Of a DNA stretch of 64,000 nucleotides, positions 50,739 through 59,628 are shown piece after piece; position 1 is the stretch's first letter; every line of letters starts with the position of its first letter. The notes beneath the pieces were generated by a model. It was not told the origin of the DNA. It did no database searches and saw nothing but the letters and a program-made list of their open reading frames with translations. The DNA comes from Bacteroidota bacterium (GTDB lineage Bacteria; Bacteroidota; Bacteroidia; B-17B0; Aurantibacillaceae): contig JAJNBG010000003.1 in the NCBI GenBank assembly GCA_021155905.1, positions 110,206 through 174,205 on the forward strand, given 5' to 3'. The position numbers and the translations under genes were made by a program.

Positions 50739-51188
50739 TTAAATAAAGCTCTCAACAGCCATTTCATACCCCTTCAATCCAAAACCGCTGATGCTGCCTT
50801 TGCAATGTTTTCCCAGGTAGGAAACGTGTCTGAAATCTTCCCTGGCGAAAATATTGCTGATATGAACTTCTATGACAGGAGTTTTAATACCCGCTACCGC
50901 GTCTGCAATAGCTATGGAGGTATGTGTATAAGCGCCGGCATTTAAAATAATTCCATCATAAGTAAAACCTATCTCGTGGAGTTTATTGATAAGCTCGCCC
51001 TCAACGTTACTTTGGAAATAGGTTAAACTGACGTTTGGATATTTTTCTTTAAGGATTTTAAAATAATCATCAAATGATTGTGTTCCATATATTTCGACTT
51101 CTCTTTTTCCTAAAAGATTCAAATTCGGACCATTGATTATTGCTATCTTTAACACATCATTTGTTTTTATTAATTCAAATTTACTCAT
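50739..51188 (-). CDS. aroQ: 3-dehydroquinate dehydratase, type II
   Basis: The 149-residue protein carries the type II signature IAIINGPNLNLLGKREVEIYG, then YFQSNVEGELINKLHE, NAGAYTHTSIAIADAV and EVHISNIFAREDFRHVSYL. It dehydrates 3-dehydroquinate in the shikimate pathway as a dodecamer. The ATG at 51188 adds about a dozen residues before the usual N-terminus; a GTG at 51155 would give the typical length. The upstream region overlaps the divergent recombinase gene, so the true starts of both are uncertain. Confidence 0.93.
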   Translation of the reverse strand: MSKFELIKTNDVLKIAIINGPNLNLLGKREVEIYGTQSFDDYFKILKEKYPNVSLTYFQSNVEGELINKLHEIGFTYDGIILNAGAYTHTSIAIADAVAGIKTPVIEVHISNIFAREDFRHVSYLGKHCKGSISGFGLKGYEMAVESFI

Positions 51189-52101
51189 TACTCTGAAACT
51201 TTGGAAATCAAATATTAGTGATTTTAAATACTACTTGCAGGTAGAAAAATCATTGTCTGAAAACTCTGTTGTTTCATATGAAAGTGACATACAAAAATTA
51301 ATGGTTTTTATAGAAACCTTTCACCCCTCCAAAAGCCCGGCAGATGTTACTCTAAAGGACCTGCAGGAATTTTTAAAATACCTTTCAGAATTCAATTTTA
51401 CCGAAACAACTCAGTCACGGATTATTTCCGGAATTAAACATTTCTTTAAGTTTTTGATCCTGGAAAATTATGTAACAATAAACCCCGCTGAGTTGTTGGA
51501 GACCCCGCGGATTAAAAGAAAGCTGCCGGTATTTCTGAGTGTCGAAGAAATTGACCTGATGCTTTCATTAATTGACAGAAGCACTCCGGAAGGCGAACGT
51601 AATCTGGCTATGCTTGAAACCATGTATAGCTGTGGTTTACGGGTCACGGAGTTAATTTCACTAAAATTAAGTGACCTTCATAAAACCGATGGTTTTATAA
51701 GTGTCATCGGAAAAGGCGACAAGCAACGACTGATTCCAATTGGAAAATCTGCTTTAAAACTGATTGACAACTACACATCCCATCATCGTAACCACATTGC
51801 TATTAAAAAGAATAGTGAGGACATGATATTTTTAAGTAAGCGTGGTACGCCCATCACCCGTCAAATGGTGTTTTATGTCATAAAAGATCTGGCGGAGAAA
51901 GCTGGTATCAAAAAACATTTGAGCCCTCATACATTCCGGCATTCTTTTGCAACTCATTTAGTAGAAGGCGGTGCAGATTTGAGGGCTGTTCAGGAAATGC
52001 TGGGTCATGAAAGTATTACAACAACGGAGATTTATACTCACCTGGATCAGCATTATCTAAGAGAGAATATTTTAAGCTATCATCCAAGAAACAAAACTTA
52101 A
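51133..52101 (+). CDS. xerD: XerC/XerD-type tyrosine recombinase
   Basis: The core-binding domain (FKYYLQVEKSLSENSVVSYESDIQKL) is followed by the catalytic domain with Arg in YSCGLRVTELISL, the lysine hairpin GKGDKQRLIPI, HTFRHSFATHLVEGGADLRAVQEMLGH and the nucleophile Tyr in TTTEIYTHLD. The family normally starts around KLWKSNISDF. No ATG, GTG or TTG is found there; the only common start codon upstream is TTG at 51133, inside the divergent aroQ. A CTG at 51193 would give the typical 302 residues. The enzyme resolves chromosome dimers at dif. No integron or phage genes are near, so it is the housekeeping type. Confidence 0.92.
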   Translation: MIIAIFNTSFVFINSNLLITLKLWKSNISDFKYYLQVEKSLSENSVVSYESDIQKLMVFIETFHPSKSPADVTLKDLQEFLKYLSEFNFTETTQSRIISGIKHFFKFLILENYVTINPAELLETPRIKRKLPVFLSVEEIDLMLSLIDRSTPEGERNLAMLETMYSCGLRVTELISLKLSDLHKTDGFISVIGKGDKQRLIPIGKSALKLIDNYTSHHRNHIAIKKNSEDMIFLSKRGTPITRQMVFYVIKDLAEKAGIKKHLSPHTFRHSFATHLVEGGADLRAVQEMLGHESITTTEIYTHLDQHYLRENILSYHPRNKT

Positions 52102-53006
52102 AACAATTTCCCGTGATCTGTCTGGTATGTGATCAGTTTTGGAAGCTTTATTTTTAAGCCGGTTTGTTTATTAAATTCAGTAATGAAATAAATGGCTATG
52201 TCCGGCATTAAAACATGGTTTGGAGTGTGAATAAAAAAATACAATTCTTCTAGCCCATTGTCGATCCAGTGTTTTAAGCGTATAATCCATTCGTTCATCC
52301 TGATATAATCAGAAGATTCAAGATCATTGGCCACAAAACGTATAAATGCTTTTTTTGAGGTTAACCTTTGATGAAAAACATCCCGTCTTCCCGCAGTATC
52401 TGTCATTAAAAAAGTAACATGATTTTTATAAAAGTAATTGCAGATCCGGTTTAATACCTCTGAATTCTTAAACCAGGATTCATGACGTAACTCAACAGCA
52501 TAATGACTGGTGGCTACTTCATCCATAAAATCCAATAGATCATTAATTTTTGAGCTATCATAATTGGGGGGTAACTGTAAAAAAGGCAGACCAAGTTTTT
52601 GTTTAAAGTGTTTTTGTGTTTCCAAAAATGTCTTCATATCACCTGCGTTTTGCCGAATTAAAGGTGTGTGGCTAATGTCTTTATGCGCCTTCGGACAAAA
52701 TTTAAAACCACCAGGAGTTAAGTCAGACCAATGCTGAATCTGATCTTGTTCCAGAATTTTATAATGTGATATGTTTAATTCTATACTATTGAATTGCTGG
52801 CCATAGTATTTTGGAAAATCTTTTGATTTCGCCTTAGATGGATAAATGGTTCCAACAAAACCCGGATCTGCCCAAATGGGGCAGCCTACATATACAGAAC
52901 AATGCGAAGCTTTCACTCCGCCTAAAACTTTTATGCTCCCCGGGTGATCTTCCGGAAAAGTAAAGTCGATAACTGAAGCATCGGAGACACGGCCAAATTC
53001 CATCAT
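52098..53006 (-). CDS. DUF72 domain protein
   Basis: The 302-residue protein is a TIM-barrel-like DUF72 member: VYVGCPIWADPGFVGTIYPSKAKSKDFPKYYGQQFNSIELN near the N-terminus, TPGGFKFCPKAHKDISH, LPFLQLPPNY, YAVELRHESWF and FIRFVANDL. Function is not known for the family; a link to iron-sulfur or nucleic-acid enzymes has been proposed from context elsewhere. It converges with the recombinase gene and the stops overlap by four bases. Confidence 0.87.
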   Translation of the reverse strand: MMEFGRVSDASVIDFTFPEDHPGSIKVLGGVKASHCSVYVGCPIWADPGFVGTIYPSKAKSKDFPKYYGQQFNSIELNISHYKILEQDQIQHWSDLTPGGFKFCPKAHKDISHTPLIRQNAGDMKTFLETQKHFKQKLGLPFLQLPPNYDSSKINDLLDFMDEVATSHYAVELRHESWFKNSEVLNRICNYFYKNHVTFLMTDTAGRRDVFHQRLTSKKAFIRFVANDLESSDYIRMNEWIIRLKHWIDNGLEELYFFIHTPNHVLMPDIAIYFITEFNKQTGLKIKLPKLITYQTDHGKLF

Positions 53007-53097
53007 AGAATATAATAGTAGTTCTTTACAATTTTACGCAGTTTTGCAATAGCTTGTGGCTATAAATCGTAGCAAATTAAAATATTTTGAAATTGAA

Positions 53098-54429
53098 TTA
53101 AGATAGCTCTTCAAACATCCGGATAATCTCTTTTCTTTGGCTTGAGAGATTTTGTATGACTTGGGGTTGAGAAGATTTTAGTTTTAATACCTTTAAAATA
53201 CCCCAGGTCTTTTTACGGAACGGAGAGATCCATAAACAAAACAGGCTGGTAAGAACAGAAATAAACAGAACCAATAACGCCCACCAGGCGTTTGGCGCCA
53301 GGGCTTTTGCAATAAAAAACTGAAGGGAAAAGTAGACAAGAAACAAAACAGCTCCGATTCCCATGTTGAAAGATGCTTTAAATTCAACAACCCGTACTTT
53401 TTTCTTCATAATTTCATAACTCAAGCGATATGGCAAATAACTGGCCAACAAGCCTCTGATATAGATTGGGACAGTAATCAGTATGAGTAAAAGTCTTAAG
53501 ATAAACACCCGATAATTAACGGAACTTTGTTTTACAGGACTGATTAACCAGTCTTTGATGTGATATTTTTTTAATTCAGAAAAATAATGTTTTGTTTTTT
53601 CATCGAGTGCTCTGACTTTTGCAGGTGATACTTTTTCTGCATTATTAATAACATCCACTACTTTGGTGGAAAACATGAAATCGTGTTCCAGGTTATTAAC
53701 TTTTAATTTTTCTTTTTTGAAATAGTCGTATCTGTATATTTCTTCAATGTGAGCAATTACCTGTTCGTTGTGCTGATCATCTATGTGAATGATCAATTCC
53801 TTCATGCGGGGGGTTAGATCAGCTAAAAACTGGTTCATGGTTTTCGCGGGAGATTCCTCATAATCTTTTAAATAGTCAGCCATTTTAATGGGCTCGCCGA
53901 CATTACAGAACAAAGTACTTCTGAACTGTGAAGGATTTGAATAGTTAATCCCAACGGGCACGACTATTAAATTGCTTAACTGGTTATTTTCCATACACCC
54001 CAGGATCATGCGGGGAACTCCTTTTTTTAAAGGACGCAGGCGTCTTTCCTGAACACATAAACCCTCCGCGAAAATGATAATTTTTTTATTACGTTTTAAT
54101 AATTCGTTTACTCTTTCGTAGGTAGCATCGTTCTTTTTTAAACCTTCTTTTCCTCCATCCTGTATTCTGTATATTGGAATAATGCCCAGGCTTTCCAGTA
54201 AAGCGGAAACCACACCTTTTTTAAAAGCATCTCCCCTGGCTAAATACCTTAATCTGGGTGGGTAAATAAGTGTGGTAAGAGCAATGGGGTCCATAAATGC
54301 ATTTGGATGATTCATAGTAATAATTACCGGACCTTTGACCTGAAGATTTTTTGCGTTTTTAACCTTTGCTCGTTTAAAATAAACGGCAATGACGAAACCC
54401 ATGTAATATTTTAGTATGTGCCAAAGCAT
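53098..54429 (-). CDS. PlsC-type 1-acyl-glycerol-3-phosphate acyltransferase
   Basis: The 443-residue protein has the acyltransferase block HPNAFMDPIAL (His41, Asp47), IIFAEGLCVQERRLRPLKKGVPRMI as the phosphate-binding motif, and LIVVPVGINYSNPSQFRSTLF. A helical middle follows, and then three to four membrane helices (about 300-405). It should transfer an acyl chain to lysophosphatidic acid or a related lipid at the inner membrane. The extra C-terminal membrane part is longer than classical PlsC but common in Bacteroidota homologues. Confidence 0.87.
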   Translation of the reverse strand: MLWHILKYYMGFVIAVYFKRAKVKNAKNLQVKGPVIITMNHPNAFMDPIALTTLIYPPRLRYLARGDAFKKGVVSALLESLGIIPIYRIQDGGKEGLKKNDATYERVNELLKRNKKIIIFAEGLCVQERRLRPLKKGVPRMILGCMENNQLSNLIVVPVGINYSNPSQFRSTLFCNVGEPIKMADYLKDYEESPAKTMNQFLADLTPRMKELIIHIDDQHNEQVIAHIEEIYRYDYFKKEKLKVNNLEHDFMFSTKVVDVINNAEKVSPAKVRALDEKTKHYFSELKKYHIKDWLISPVKQSSVNYRVFILRLLLILITVPIYIRGLLASYLPYRLSYEIMKKKVRVVEFKASFNMGIGAVLFLVYFSLQFFIAKALAPNAWWALLVLFISVLTSLFCLWISPFRKKTWGILKVLKLKSSQPQVIQNLSSQRKEIIRMFEELS

Positions 54430-54465
54430 TTTAGCAGGTGAGCAAACTTACTAAAAAGAAAGCAT

Positions 54466-54504
54466 AAAAAAATCCCCTTTTGCAAAGCAGAAGGGGATTT
54501 TTTT
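54466..54504 (-). terminator. Rho-independent terminator of the SPFH gene
   Basis: A stem of at least 12 pairs (ATCCCCTTTTGC / GCAGAAGGGGAT, one G-U) with an AAA loop and A/T flanks giving a U-run on the minus strand. It ends the SPFH transcript before the acyltransferase gene. Confidence 0.92.
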
Positions 54505-54515
54505 TATTTCATTTC

Positions 54516-55628
54516 CTATCCAACTGGTGGTGGAGGTGGTGGTACTGCACTGAACAGAGAAGCTAATTCTGTTTGTGTTTCTGCCGCTAACCATCCGGCC
54601 ATTCCTTGTTTCCAAACCAGGCTTTGTCGGTTAAACTGACCAGACGTTGCCATGGCTTGTAGTTGTTGAATTGTAAAAGGACCAGTTTGAGCTCCATTTA
54701 CAGCTACAAAGAACTGTACCATTGGTGGAGGTGGTGGAACATTGGTTCCTGTGTTTCCATTGAATTGTTGGTTTTGAAATGCATTTCCCATCTGGCCCAT
54801 CATTCCCATTCCCAAACCTGCTCCAAGGCCTGCACCCATCATTCCGCCTGCCGGGTTATTGGCTGCATCTTCCATGGCATTGGCAGCCTGAAACTGTGTA
54901 TACGCTCCTAAATTGCCAATAATACCCATGCTGCTTCGTTTATCTAACGCAGCTTCCACTTCCGGTGGTAAGGAAACGTTTTCAATCAGGAATTTAGTCA
55001 GGTTTAAACCGATCTCAGAAAATTCCGGTTTAATTTTATCTGTGATAATTTTAGATACTTCATCTGTATTGGATGAAAGATCCAATACTAGAATTTTACT
55101 TTCTGCTAAGGCATCCATTCCTCGTGATACAGCAATGTTACGAAGTTGTTCGTTTACTTCATCCACTGTAAATTCTGAATCTGTACCGGCAATTTCTTTT
55201 AAAAATAAAGAGGCATCAGACACTTTAAACGCGTATGATCCAAAAGCACGTAAACGAACCGGTCCGAATTCAGCATCACGCAACATGATTGGATTTTTAG
55301 TACCCCATTTTTGATTGGTAAATTGTCTTGTGCTCACAAAAAAGACATCGGCCTTAAATGGACTGTTAAACCCAAATTTCCATCCTTTCAAGGTAGAAAG
55401 AATCGGCATGTTTTGCGTGCTTAAAGTATACATTCCGGGTTGAAAAACATCGGCAATTTTACCTTCGTTCATAAAAACGGCAACCTGACTTTCTCTTACT
55501 GTCAACTGCGCACCCATTTTAATTTCATTTTGAAAACGAGGGAATTTATATATGATGGTATCGTTTGAACTATCTGTCCAATCAATAATGTCAATAAATT
55601 CGCCTTTTAATTTATCCCATAATCCCAT
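54516..55628 (-). CDS. SPFH-domain protein with C-terminal GYF_2 domain
   Basis: The 370-residue protein starts with a cytoplasmic SPFH-type domain (about 25-235: GAQLTVRESQVAVFMNEGKIADVFQPGMYTL, FLIENVSLPPEVEAALDKRSSMG). Then comes a Gly/Met-rich linker (about 250-290), a PPPPP stretch, and a GYF_2 domain (about 305-360: FFVAVNGAQTGPFTIQQLQAMA, QSLVWKQGMAGWLAAE). No membrane helix is present. It belongs to the YdjI/virion-core-protein-like branch of SPFH proteins, which form membrane-associated rings; GYF_2 modules usually bind proline-rich partners. The role is unknown. Confidence 0.88.
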   Translation of the reverse strand: MGLWDKLKGEFIDIIDWTDSSNDTIIYKFPRFQNEIKMGAQLTVRESQVAVFMNEGKIADVFQPGMYTLSTQNMPILSTLKGWKFGFNSPFKADVFFVSTRQFTNQKWGTKNPIMLRDAEFGPVRLRAFGSYAFKVSDASLFLKEIAGTDSEFTVDEVNEQLRNIAVSRGMDALAESKILVLDLSSNTDEVSKIITDKIKPEFSEIGLNLTKFLIENVSLPPEVEAALDKRSSMGIIGNLGAYTQFQAANAMEDAANNPAGGMMGAGLGAGLGMGMMGQMGNAFQNQQFNGNTGTNVPPPPPMVQFFVAVNGAQTGPFTIQQLQAMATSGQFNRQSLVWKQGMAGWLAAETQTELASLFSAVPPPPPPVG

Positions 55629-55703
55629 TTTGTAATTTTTTTAAGTTTATACTAAATTAATGATTTTCTTTAAATATGAAGTTAAAAATAGGATAATAAT
55701 TTG

Positions 55704-55800
55704 GGCGCATCCCTGCAAAGGAGGCAGCAGGGTCGGGCTGTCGCTCCAATCTTTTTGCAGGAGGCAGACAAAAAGGATTTTCGCTTGCATCCCTTGCGCA
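55704..55800. repeat. REP-like GC-rich structured intergenic element
   Basis: About 97 bases with higher GC than the flanks hold nested inverted repeats: GCGCA/TGCGC at the ends, CCCTGC/GCAGGG at 55711-55732, and ATCTTTTTG/CAAAAAGGAT at 55749-55778. GCATCCCT and GGAGGCAG each occur twice as direct repeats. The element resembles, from memory, a structured repeat dispersed in Flavobacteriia genomes (GTCGGGCT, CAAAAAGGATTT, GCATCCCTTGCGC). It fills most of the 225-base gap between the SPFH and flavoprotein genes. Confidence 0.6.
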
Positions 55801-55853
55801 AAATAATGATGTTCGATGAATTCCACCAAAATCTTTAGTAAGTTTACAGCCTC

Positions 55854-57074
55854 ATGGCAGCTAAAAAACTCATAATGGTTATCGGAGGAGGGGCAGCTGG
55901 ATTCTTTTCGGCCATAAACGTTGCCGTTAACTTCCCGGAATCTAAAGTCATCATTCTGGAAAAATCGAATAAGCTTTTATCTAAAGTAAAGGTTTCTGGT
56001 GGCGGACGATGTAATGTAACACATCATTGTTTCGAAATAAATGAACTCATCAGAAATTATCCCCGGGGCGGGAAAGAATTGAGACAGGTGTTTTCCCAGT
56101 TTTCTGTTCAGGATACTATTGATTGGTTTCTTAAAAGAGGAGTAAAATTGAAAACTGAACCAGATGGAAGAATGTTTCCGGAAAGCAATAGTAGTGAAAC
56201 CATCATCAATTGTTTTTTATCAGAAGTTCAGCGGCTGGATATTTCCGTTAATATAAACGAAGAAGTGTTATCAATTGAATACGAGAAAAGCGGTAGGTTA
56301 AATGTAAAAACATCCAGACAATCCTACATGGCTGATGCGGTTATCTGCAGTATTGGCGGACATAACCAATTAAAAAATTACGACTTTTTAAAAAAATGCG
56401 GACATAACATTGATGAATTAATCCCGAGTTTGTTTACCTTGAATTTACCTCAGAGCCATATCAGGGAGTTGATGGGACTAAGTGTCAAAAATGGAACGGT
56501 AAAAGTGATTGGAACCAAGCACCAGTACACGGGACCGGTTTTAATTACGCATTGGGGTTTAAGCGGGCCTGCAGTTTTAAAATTATCTGCATTTGCAGCC
56601 AATGATTTTTTTAAATTGAATTACCAGGCTGGTATTTCGGTAAACTGGACCGGTACATTCAATGAAGAACAACTAAAAGAGGAACTGAGTCATCAGTTAG
56701 GCTCAAAAGCATTAATTGTCAATACACCATTATTTGAAATGCCTAAGCGTTTGTGGGAGTATCTGATTTTAAGGTCAGATATTTCGTTGTCGAAACCCTG
56801 GATAGAATTGGGTAAGAAGCAACTGAATAAACTGGCGCAGGTATTATGTAATGATATTTACGACATGCACGGTAAAACTACTTTTAAGGAAGAGTTTGTG
56901 ACTTCCGGTGGCATTAATTTAAAAGAAGTAAATTTCAAAACAATGGAAAGCAAACTCATTCCCGGGTTGTTTTTCTGTGGTGAAGTATTAAATATCGATG
57001 GGATTACCGGAGGCTTTAATTTCCAAAACGCCTGGAGCACGGCCTGGATTGCCGCTAAGAATGCTCTTAACTAA
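55854..57074 (+). CDS. HI0933-family FAD-dependent oxidoreductase
   Basis: The 406-residue protein opens with the FAD dinucleotide-binding loop VIGGGAAGFFSAINVA, followed by ILEKSNKLLSKVKVSGGGRCNVTH, a family signature. It closes with GLFFCGEVLNIDGITGGFNFQNAWSTAWIAA. Members are annotated as aminoacetone oxidase-like or BaiN-like; the true substrate is usually unknown. Usual length. Its stop overlaps that of the convergent ABC permease gene by eight bases. Confidence 0.9.
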   Translation: MAAKKLIMVIGGGAAGFFSAINVAVNFPESKVIILEKSNKLLSKVKVSGGGRCNVTHHCFEINELIRNYPRGGKELRQVFSQFSVQDTIDWFLKRGVKLKTEPDGRMFPESNSSETIINCFLSEVQRLDISVNINEEVLSIEYEKSGRLNVKTSRQSYMADAVICSIGGHNQLKNYDFLKKCGHNIDELIPSLFTLNLPQSHIRELMGLSVKNGTVKVIGTKHQYTGPVLITHWGLSGPAVLKLSAFAANDFFKLNYQAGISVNWTGTFNEEQLKEELSHQLGSKALIVNTPLFEMPKRLWEYLILRSDISLSKPWIELGKKQLNKLAQVLCNDIYDMHGKTTFKEEFVTSGGINLKEVNFKTMESKLIPGLFFCGEVLNIDGITGGFNFQNAWSTAWIAAKNALN

Positions 57075-58338
57075 ATCGGATGGCCTTCATTGGAGTTATT
57101 TTATTAAGGATCAATGTCGGTAAAAACATCATTAATAAACAGGTTAAGATTGTTCCGGCATTAACTAATAGGATGTGTATGATGGAGAAATTAATGGGCA
57201 CTGCATCCAGGTAATAAGTTTCCGGATTCAAAGTGGCAAATTTAAAATACGATTGCAGCAGGCAAAAGCCAATCCCGATAAGGTTTCCAAAAAACAATCC
57301 TTTAATCAGCAATTGTAAGGAAACATGAAAAAATATTTTTCTCACGTTACCGTTGGCTAATCCTAAGGCTTTTAAAATACCAACGAGGTTGGTCCTTTCT
57401 AAAATTAAAATCAGTAAGGCAGAGATCATGTTTATCGCTGCTACCAAAACCATGAGTGTGATAATGATTACCGCATTGATGTCAATCATTTCCAGCCAGC
57501 TGAAAATGGCACTTTGTAATTGTTTGACCGACGCAATGGTATAATTATACCCTACCACATCATTTAAAGTTTCTAAAGACGGTTCCAATAGCTCAAAATC
57601 GTTTAGATAAACTTCATATCCGGCCACTTCATTTTCTTTCCAGTAATTAAGCTTTTGGATTTGTTTCAGATCGACAAAAACCAGGTTTTTATCAAAATCG
57701 GAGAAACCGGTATTGAAAATTCCCTTCACATAAAAATCTTTGACACGTGGTTCGTAATCAATGTAATTTTTGCCGTTAAACGTTGTATCTGCCAGTTTCT
57801 TTTTAGTCATGAAATAAACCAGTAGTTTTTGATTTAATTTGATGTGGAGTTTATTGGCCAGCGTTTGTGAGATAAAAATGTCTTTACTGACTGAATCATT
57901 AGTAATGGAAAGCACTGTTCCTTCAGTAACATAAGGCTCCAGATAACTCCAGTCATAATCTGAAGAAATACCTTTTAAAACAATTCCTTCATTTTCTGTC
58001 TTGGTTTTTAAAATTCCGTTTTTTGTAGCGAATGATTGTATGTGCTTAACATTTGGCGTAGCCTTGATTTGTTCTAAAAGTGTTTGGTCAAAAGTAATTG
58101 GGTTTGGTTCCAACGATTGATTGGGATCATAATCATTAATTTGTAGATGCGACGTAAATGTGGTAATTTTTTGAATGATTTGTTGCTGAAAACCTGTAAC
58201 AACGGCCATCGTAATAATCATCACCGCAACACCAAGAGCAATTCCAGTTATCCCTATTTTTACAATGGGACTGGAAATGTTATTTTTTTGTCGTCCCTGG
58301 TTTAGGATCCGAGCGGCGATATACCTTGAGAAATTCAT
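57067..58338 (-). CDS. LolC/LolE-type ABC transporter permease
   Basis: The 423-residue protein has an N-terminal membrane helix (about 28-50, GITGIALGVAVMIITMAVVTGF). A large periplasmic MacB-like domain spans about 55-265. Three C-terminal FtsX helices follow (about 275-300, 325-350 and 385-410), with VAAINMISALLILILERTNLVGILKALGL as the typical coupling segment. It should work with a LolD-like ATPase, not in the window, in moving lipoproteins or another hydrophobic cargo out of the inner membrane. Confidence 0.9.
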   Translation of the reverse strand: MNFSRYIAARILNQGRQKNNISSPIVKIGITGIALGVAVMIITMAVVTGFQQQIIQKITTFTSHLQINDYDPNQSLEPNPITFDQTLLEQIKATPNVKHIQSFATKNGILKTKTENEGIVLKGISSDYDWSYLEPYVTEGTVLSITNDSVSKDIFISQTLANKLHIKLNQKLLVYFMTKKKLADTTFNGKNYIDYEPRVKDFYVKGIFNTGFSDFDKNLVFVDLKQIQKLNYWKENEVAGYEVYLNDFELLEPSLETLNDVVGYNYTIASVKQLQSAIFSWLEMIDINAVIIITLMVLVAAINMISALLILILERTNLVGILKALGLANGNVRKIFFHVSLQLLIKGLFFGNLIGIGFCLLQSYFKFATLNPETYYLDAVPINFSIIHILLVNAGTILTCLLMMFLPTLILNKITPMKAIRFS

Positions 58339-58431
58339 CCTGATAAATATAAGGAATTTTATGAAATGGCTTTTTTTGTGTTTTGTAAAAGTGTGTATTT
58401 GTTATATTTACAGTATTATTCAAAATTATCT

Positions 58432-59616
58432 ATGCGGTTATTTTTCCTGGCGATATTATTTTTAAACGTTTCTTTATTAGTCTCACAGGTTGGTATACAA
58501 TCGTATCAATCCATTTCTAGCGGAGCCCAACAGATTGAATTGTATTTGCCAAAACTTAAAAATAAAAGGGTCGCCATTGTCACCAATGCTTCGGGAATTA
58601 TTGGAAGGCAGCATATTGTAGATACGTTGTTAAAGCATAAGGTGAATATTGTAAAAATTTTCGGACCGGAACATGGTTTCAGAGGGACAGCTGATGCGGG
58701 CGAAAAAGTAAAAAGCGGTAAAGACCCCATCACGAACATTACGGTTATTTCATTATACGGCTCTCATAAAAAGCCAACCAAAGAAGATTTGAAAGGAGTG
58801 GATATTGTTATTTATGACATACAGGATGTTGGAGTGAGGTTTTACACCTACATCTCCACCATGACGTATGTAATGGAAGCCTGCGCCGAAAACAATAAGG
58901 AACTTATCATACTGGACCGGCCAAATCCAAATGGCTTTTACATTGATGGCCCGGTAATGACGGATGCCTATAAATCGTTTTTAGGACTACATAATGTACC
59001 GGTCGTTTATGGGATGACCTGTGGGGAATACGCACAAATGGTTAATGGCGAGGGCTGGTTGAAAAATAAGGTGCATTGTAAATTAACGGTTATACCATTG
59101 CTTAATTATGATAGAACTAAATTTGTTTCAGGCCTGCCTGTAAAACCATCCCCTAATTTACCTAATGATACTGCCGTTTTATTGTACCCCGGACTTGGGC
59201 TTTTTGAAGGAACTATAGTAAGTCTCGGAAGAGGAACTGAGTTTCCGTTCCAGGTAATAGGCTGCCCCGCTTCGACCACCTTCACTTATAATTTCTCTCC
59301 TCAATCGACCGCTATTTCCAAAAAACCGAAATACCAGGATACACTGTGTCATGGTGTGGATCTTAGGTCATTGTTTAATCAACAATTGCAAAAGCGTTCT
59401 GTAAATATAGACTTGGTAGCCTCATTCTATGATCAGTCTAATCATAAGCAGTCTGTGTTTTTTGATAAGAATTTCAATTACCACGCGGGTAATGAAGAAT
59501 TAAAAGATCAGATCATCCATCATGTATCAGAGAAAGTAATCAGGGCATCCTGGCAGCCTGGGCTTGATGCATTTAAACAGATTCGCAAAAAATACCTGAT
59601 CTACCAGGATTTTTAA
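58432..59616 (+). CDS. namZ: NamZ (DUF1343) exo-beta-N-acetylmuramidase
   Basis: The 394-residue protein is started at the ATG at 58432 for a clean signal peptide ending LLVSQ; an in-frame ATG 66 bases upstream would precede it with a second hydrophobic run. Family blocks are IVTNASGIIGRQHIVDTLL, FGPEHGFRGTADAGEKV, YDIQDVGVRFYTYISTMTYVMEAC, LDRPNPNG and LSRGTEFPFQ-type (here LGRGTEFPFQVIG). NamZ removes terminal MurNAc from peptidoglycan fragments, a step in wall recycling. The hydrolase gene follows after 12 bases. Confidence 0.9.
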   Translation: MRLFFLAILFLNVSLLVSQVGIQSYQSISSGAQQIELYLPKLKNKRVAIVTNASGIIGRQHIVDTLLKHKVNIVKIFGPEHGFRGTADAGEKVKSGKDPITNITVISLYGSHKKPTKEDLKGVDIVIYDIQDVGVRFYTYISTMTYVMEACAENNKELIILDRPNPNGFYIDGPVMTDAYKSFLGLHNVPVVYGMTCGEYAQMVNGEGWLKNKVHCKLTVIPLLNYDRTKFVSGLPVKPSPNLPNDTAVLLYPGLGLFEGTIVSLGRGTEFPFQVIGCPASTTFTYNFSPQSTAISKKPKYQDTLCHGVDLRSLFNQQLQKRSVNIDLVASFYDQSNHKQSVFFDKNFNYHAGNEELKDQIIHHVSEKVIRASWQPGLDAFKQIRKKYLIYQDF

Positions 59617-59628
59617 TAAATATAAAAT

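Noticed and set aside
51133..52101. Tyrosine recombinase as sign of an integrative element
   Set aside because: Housekeeping XerC/D motifs, flanked by aroQ and DUF72, with no attachment repeats, phage or transfer genes.
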